Assembly (NCBI GenBank): GCA_031272305.1
Contig: JAISUA010000035.1
Location: forward strand, 1-9,587
Reading direction: 5' to 3'
Source of the DNA: Clostridioides sp.
GTDB taxonomy: Bacteria; Bacillota; Clostridia; Peptostreptococcales; Peptostreptococcaceae
Length of the DNA stretch: 9,587 bases
Shown here: positions 6,880-9,587 of the stretch, in pieces
How the letters are laid out: every line of letters starts with the position of its first letter
How positions within the stretch are numbered: position 1 is the stretch's first letter
Notes under the pieces: model-generated
What the model was told of the DNA's origin: nothing
What the model saw: only the letters and a program-made list of their open reading frames with translations
The model's database searches: none
Translations under genes and position numbers: made by a program

Positions 6880-8244
6880 ATGAATTTTAAAGCTATTATT
6901 CTTGCAGCTGGAAAGGGTACTAGAATGAAATCAAAATACCCTAAAGTTGCTCATAAAATTTGTGGAAAACCTATGTTGAATCATGTCATAGACAGAACCA
7001 AAGAATCAGGAGTCGACGATGTTGTTTTGATATTAGGTCACGAATCTGATTATGTAAAAGAAATATTGACACATGAATGTAAAATTGTTGAACAAAAAGA
7101 ACAATTAGGTACAGGTCATGCAGTATTACAAGCTATTGATAATATAGATGATGAAGATGTTATACTTGTTATCTGTGGAGATACTCCACTTATAAAAGCA
7201 GAAACTCTTAAGAATTTATTTGATTATCATGTTAAAAATGAATACAAAACAACTGTACTTACTACAACAATAGAAAATCCTTTTGGATATGGAAGAATAA
7301 TAAGAGATGATAAAAACGATTTGCATAAGATTGTTGAACAAAAAGATGCAAATGAACAAGAAAAATTAGTAAAAGAAATTAATTCAGGTATTTACTGTTT
7401 CGATGGTAAAAGCCTAAAAGAATCGCTTCTAATGATTAATAATGACAATGCTCAAGGTGAATATTATCTTACAGATACAGTCAAAATTATGAGAGATAAA
7501 AATCTAAAAGTAGGAGCGTTCGAAGGTTCGTCAATAGAAGAACTTATGGGTGTAAATTCAAGAGTAGAACTTGCAAAAGCAGAATCTATTATGAGAAATG
7601 AAATAAATAAAAAACATATGATAAATGGTGTAACAATTATTGATCCTGACAATACTTATATTGAAGCAGATGTTAAAATTGGTTTTGATAGTATCATTTA
7701 TCCAGGAGTAATGCTTTTAGGAGATACAGAGATAGGAGAAGATACTATCATAGGACATAATTCTAACATATCAAATTCTCAAATAGGAAATAATACTGAA
7801 ATTATGTCATCAAAGATTGTTGATAGCAAAGTTGGCAATAATACAAAGGTAGGACCTTTTGCATACTTAAGACCAAATTCAGATATTGGAAATGACGTCA
7901 AGATAGGAGATTTTGTTGAAGTCAAAAAATCTAAAATTGGAAATGGATCAAAGGCATCACATCTTGCTTACATCGGCGATGCAGAAGTCGGTGAAAATGT
8001 AAATATAGGTTGTGGAGTTGTATTTGTAAACTACGATGGAAAGAATAAATTCAAATCAATTGTAAAAGATGGAGCATTCGTAGGCTCAAATAGCAACCTT
8101 GTTGCACCTGTTATAGTTGAAGAAAATGGATATATAGCAGCAGGTTCAACAATTACTCATAATGTACCTGATGGATCACTTGCTATAGGTAGAGCAAGAC
8201 AAGTGCTAAAAGAAAACTGGGTATACAAAAAAAATAAAAAATAA
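6880..8244 (+). CDS. glmU: Bifunctional UDP-GlcNAc pyrophosphorylase / glucosamine-1-phosphate acetyltransferase
   Basis: Cytosolic enzyme catalysing the last two steps to UDP-N-acetylglucosamine: acetylation of glucosamine-1-phosphate by acetyl-CoA, then uridylylation with UTP. The product feeds peptidoglycan and wall polymers. The protein has 454 residues, full length for GlmU. The N-terminal uridylyltransferase domain has LAAGKGTRM (8-16), QLGTGHA (75-81) and GDTPL (100-104, Asp101 the expected metal ligand). From about residue 250 the C-terminal half is a left-handed beta-helix of hexapeptide repeats. It carries KASHLAYIGDAEVG with the catalytic His361, then NYDGKNKFKS. The start ATG 6880 follows SD GGGAG (6866-6870) at 9 bases. 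The neighbour prs, 92 bases downstream in the same direction, matches the common Firmicutes glmU-prs pairing, and the two are probably cotranscribed. No anomalies. Confidence 0.97.
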   Translation: MNFKAIILAAGKGTRMKSKYPKVAHKICGKPMLNHVIDRTKESGVDDVVLILGHESDYVKEILTHECKIVEQKEQLGTGHAVLQAIDNIDDEDVILVICGDTPLIKAETLKNLFDYHVKNEYKTTVLTTTIENPFGYGRIIRDDKNDLHKIVEQKDANEQEKLVKEINSGIYCFDGKSLKESLLMINNDNAQGEYYLTDTVKIMRDKNLKVGAFEGSSIEELMGVNSRVELAKAESIMRNEINKKHMINGVTIIDPDNTYIEADVKIGFDSIIYPGVMLLGDTEIGEDTIIGHNSNISNSQIGNNTEIMSSKIVDSKVGNNTKVGPFAYLRPNSDIGNDVKIGDFVEVKKSKIGNGSKASHLAYIGDAEVGENVNIGCGVVFVNYDGKNKFKSIVKDGAFVGSNSNLVAPVIVEENGYIAAGSTITHNVPDGSLAIGRARQVLKENWVYKKNKK

Positions 8245-8270
8245 GAATACTTATAGAATTTTAAATGAGT

Positions 8271-8299
8271 TTGTATTTTTATCTAATTAATATTATATA
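8271..8299 (+). promoter_or_regulatory. Weak candidate internal promoter for prs
   Basis: TTGTAT (8271-8276), 17 bases, then TATATA (8294-8299), in the 92-base gap between glmU and prs. No convincing terminator lies in this gap, so prs can also be read from glmU. In such A/T-rich sequence this match may be chance. Confidence 0.3.
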
Positions 8300-8336
8300 T
8301 TTATGTTGAAAAACAAAAGGGAGGAAATTTTTTAAG

Positions 8337-9287
8337 ATGAACACAAGTGGAAGTGAGATTAAAATTATAGCAGGTAATTCATCAAAAGAATTAGCAGGTG
8401 CTATTGCAGACTATATAGGAGTGTCAGTTCTAGACTGCGAAGTTACAAAATTTAGCGATGGTGAAATATGTGTTAATATGAACGAAACTGTAAGAGGTTG
8501 TGATGTATTTGTTGTTCAATCAACAAATAATCCAGTAAATGACAATCTTATGGAATTACTTATATTAATAGATGCATTGAAAAGAGCATCTGCAGGTAGA
8601 ATCACAGCTGTTATTCCTTATTATGGATATGCTAGACAAGACAGAAAAGCTAAATCAAGAGATCCTATCACTGCAAAATTAGTAGCAAACTTGATAACTG
8701 CTGCAGGTGCAGATAGAGTTCTAACAATGGATTTACATGCGGCACAAATACAAGGATATTTCGATATTCCGCTTGATCATCTATTAGGAGGAAGAATTTT
8801 AGCAGATTATTTCAATCAATTAAATATAACAGATTTAACAGTAGTATCACCTGACCTAGGAAGCGTTACTAGATCAAGACAATTTGCTAATCTTCTTAAA
8901 GGAGAAGTTCCAATAGCTATCATTGATAAAAGAAGACCAAAAGCCAATGTATGTGAAGTTATGAATATTATCGGTGAAGTAAAAGATAAAAACGTTATAC
9001 TTATGGATGATATGATAGATACTGCAGGTACTATAGTAAACGCTGCTAATGCACTTAAAGAATTTGGTGCAAAAGATATCTACGCTTGTTGTACTCATGG
9101 TGTACTTTCAGGTCCTGCTATCGAAAGAATACAAAATTCTGATATAAAAGAACTTATAGTATTAGACACAATACAACTAACAGAAGAAAAGAAAATAGAT
9201 AAAATAAAAATAAAAACAGTTGCACCTATATTTGGAGATGCAATCAAGAAAATATTTAACAACCAATCAGTAAGTATATTATTCTAA
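8337..9287 (+). CDS. prs: Ribose-phosphate pyrophosphokinase (PRPP synthase), class I
   Basis: Transfers pyrophosphate from ATP to ribose-5-phosphate, giving PRPP for purine, pyrimidine, histidine, tryptophan and NAD synthesis. It is a cytosolic enzyme, hexameric in this class. The 316 residues are the standard length. Motifs in order: FSDGEI (39-44), RQDRK (100-104), the PRPP synthase signature DLHAAQIQGYFDIPLDHL (132-149), SPDLGSVTRSR (171-181), the catalytic flexible loop RRPKANV (199-205) and the ribose-5-phosphate binding loop DDMIDTAGT (224-232). The start ATG 8337 is preceded by AAGGGAGG (8317-8324) at a slightly long 12-base spacing; no better in-frame start exists. It follows glmU and is closed by the long hairpin at 9331-9430. 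No residue of the catalytic set looks altered. Confidence 0.97.
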   Translation: MNTSGSEIKIIAGNSSKELAGAIADYIGVSVLDCEVTKFSDGEICVNMNETVRGCDVFVVQSTNNPVNDNLMELLILIDALKRASAGRITAVIPYYGYARQDRKAKSRDPITAKLVANLITAAGADRVLTMDLHAAQIQGYFDIPLDHLLGGRILADYFNQLNITDLTVVSPDLGSVTRSRQFANLLKGEVPIAIIDKRRPKANVCEVMNIIGEVKDKNVILMDDMIDTAGTIVNAANALKEFGAKDIYACCTHGVLSGPAIERIQNSDIKELIVLDTIQLTEEKKIDKIKIKTVAPIFGDAIKKIFNNQSVSILF

Positions 9288-9330
9288 ACATTGATTTAAA
9301 AATAAAATTATATAAATTATTTTGTTTAGA

Positions 9331-9430
9331 AAAGAGTTGATGAATGTTGTTTGGAAGATTCGATTGGAGCTCCCACGAAGTGTGAGATCAGCGACCGAAT
9401 CTGAAAACAACTTCATCAACTTTTTATTTT
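9331..9430 (+). terminator. Long imperfect hairpin with T tail after prs (terminator, possibly a structured RNA)
   Basis: Nested pairing runs almost the whole length. 9331-9344 pairs with 9412-9425 (core GTTGATGAA/TTCATCAAC). 9346-9352 pairs with 9405-9411 after one bulged T. A G/A-rich internal loop (GGA at 9353-9355, GA at 9403-9404) follows. AGATTCG (9356-9362) then pairs with CGAATCT (9396-9402). An apical stem CTCCCAC (9370-9376) pairs with GTGTGAG (9380-9386) with one mismatch and a GAA loop. The T-rich tail at 9421-9430 makes it an intrinsic terminator. The core at 9361-9397 is clearly richer in G and C than its surroundings. Confidence 0.75.
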
Positions 9431-9449
9431 ATTAAAAAAGCAAGAATAC

Positions 9450-9519
9450 TAGGTACTTTAGTGCCGAGATGAATAGACCTATTAACTTACATATGTTAAA
9501 GAATAAAAAGTTATGTTAT
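9450..9519 (+). promoter_or_regulatory. Attenuator-like leader segment before the last terminator
   Basis: Short stems overlap and exclude one another. GGTAC/GTGCC (9452-9456 with 9461-9465, loop TTTA) shares bases with TAGGT/ACCTA (9450-9454 with 9477-9481). TTAAC/GTTAA (9482-9486 with 9495-9499) follows. AAAAGTT (9506-9512) can pair with AACTTTT (9526-9532), which would break the terminator stem. I see no clear promoter of its own and no recognised riboswitch core. The gene it would control is outside the window. Confidence 0.35.
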
Positions 9520-9564
9520 ACAAACAACTTTTAATATGATAAATTAAGTTGTTTGTAATTTTTT
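9520..9564 (+). terminator. Intrinsic terminator near the right edge
   Basis: ACAAACAACTT (9520-9530) pairs perfectly with AAGTTGTTTGT (9546-9556) around a 15-base loop, followed by AA and T6 (9559-9564). It lies 134 bases after the terminator of prs, so it ends a different transcript or a leader. From 9288 to the window end there is no protein gene I can support. Confidence 0.65.
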
Positions 9565-9587
9565 GATTTAATTATTAAATTCATATT

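Noticed and set aside
8246..8280. Possible terminator between glmU and prs (AATAC with GTATT, then T run)
   Set aside because: The stem is only 5 bp with a 22-base loop, too weak to support. glmU-prs cotranscription is more likely.
9469..9534. A 21-codon open frame (MNRPINLHMLKNKK...) inside the right-edge leader, ending in the terminator's left arm
   Set aside because: No good Shine-Dalgarno before it and no run of one amino acid as in classic leader peptides. A frame this short is expected by chance.
9437..9564. Known riboswitch or T-box in the right-edge leader
   Set aside because: No T-box sequence (AGGGTGGNACCGCG) and no lysine, SAM, preQ1, FMN or TPP core could be matched by eye.
1..9587. 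CRISPR array, tRNA, rRNA, transposase or phage genes
   Set aside because: No regularly spaced repeats, no cloverleaf or rRNA-like sequence, and no mobile-element protein were seen on either strand.

Overview
The window is a stretch of AT-rich chromosome from a low-GC Gram-positive bacterium. Arginine is written almost only as AGA and isoleucine often as ATA, intergenic regions are nearly pure A/T, and Shine-Dalgarno (SD) sites are strong (GGAGG type). The family-level resemblance of the proteins and the codon habit suggest an anaerobic member of the Firmicutes, possibly a Gram-positive anaerobic coccus of the Peptoniphilaceae/Tissierellia type (Finegoldia-like). That placement is an inference from general knowledge, not from a search.

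Layout: (1) 3-1277 (+) is the 3' two thirds of an ABC exporter half-transporter, cut by the left window edge and closed by an intrinsic terminator. (2) 1547-2716 (+) is an AI-2E family (PF01594) membrane protein, probably started at TTG. (3) A bidirectional terminator at 2847-2889 separates it from the convergent gene typA/bipA at 2907-4727 (-), a translational GTPase. (4) A 457-bp divergent region, 4728-5184, carries a consensus-like typA promoter, a perfect 21-bp inverted repeat, a likely purB promoter with a T9 tract in its spacer, and a long hairpin-rich purB leader. (5) purB (adenylosuccinate lyase, 5185-6630), glmU (6880-8244) and prs (PRPP synthase, 8337-9287) follow in the same direction. 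(6) The last 300 bp hold no protein gene I can support. They contain a long imperfect hairpin with a T tail (the prs terminator) and then a second terminator preceded by mutually exclusive hairpins, which looks like an attenuator for a gene beyond the right edge.

How the genes fit together: Prs makes PRPP, the entry substrate of purine synthesis. PurB catalyses two steps of that pathway. GlmU makes UDP-GlcNAc for peptidoglycan and is a common neighbour of prs in Firmicutes (gcaD-prs in Bacillus). TypA is a ribosome-associated GTPase linked to stress and ribosome assembly. The protein content is housekeeping and I see no defence system, phage, insertion sequence or CRISPR. What is not explained by ordinary annotation lies in the intergenic regions: a small hairpin repeat present as an intact and an internally deleted copy on either side of purB, the structured purB leader, the large prs 3' hairpin and the attenuator-like tail.
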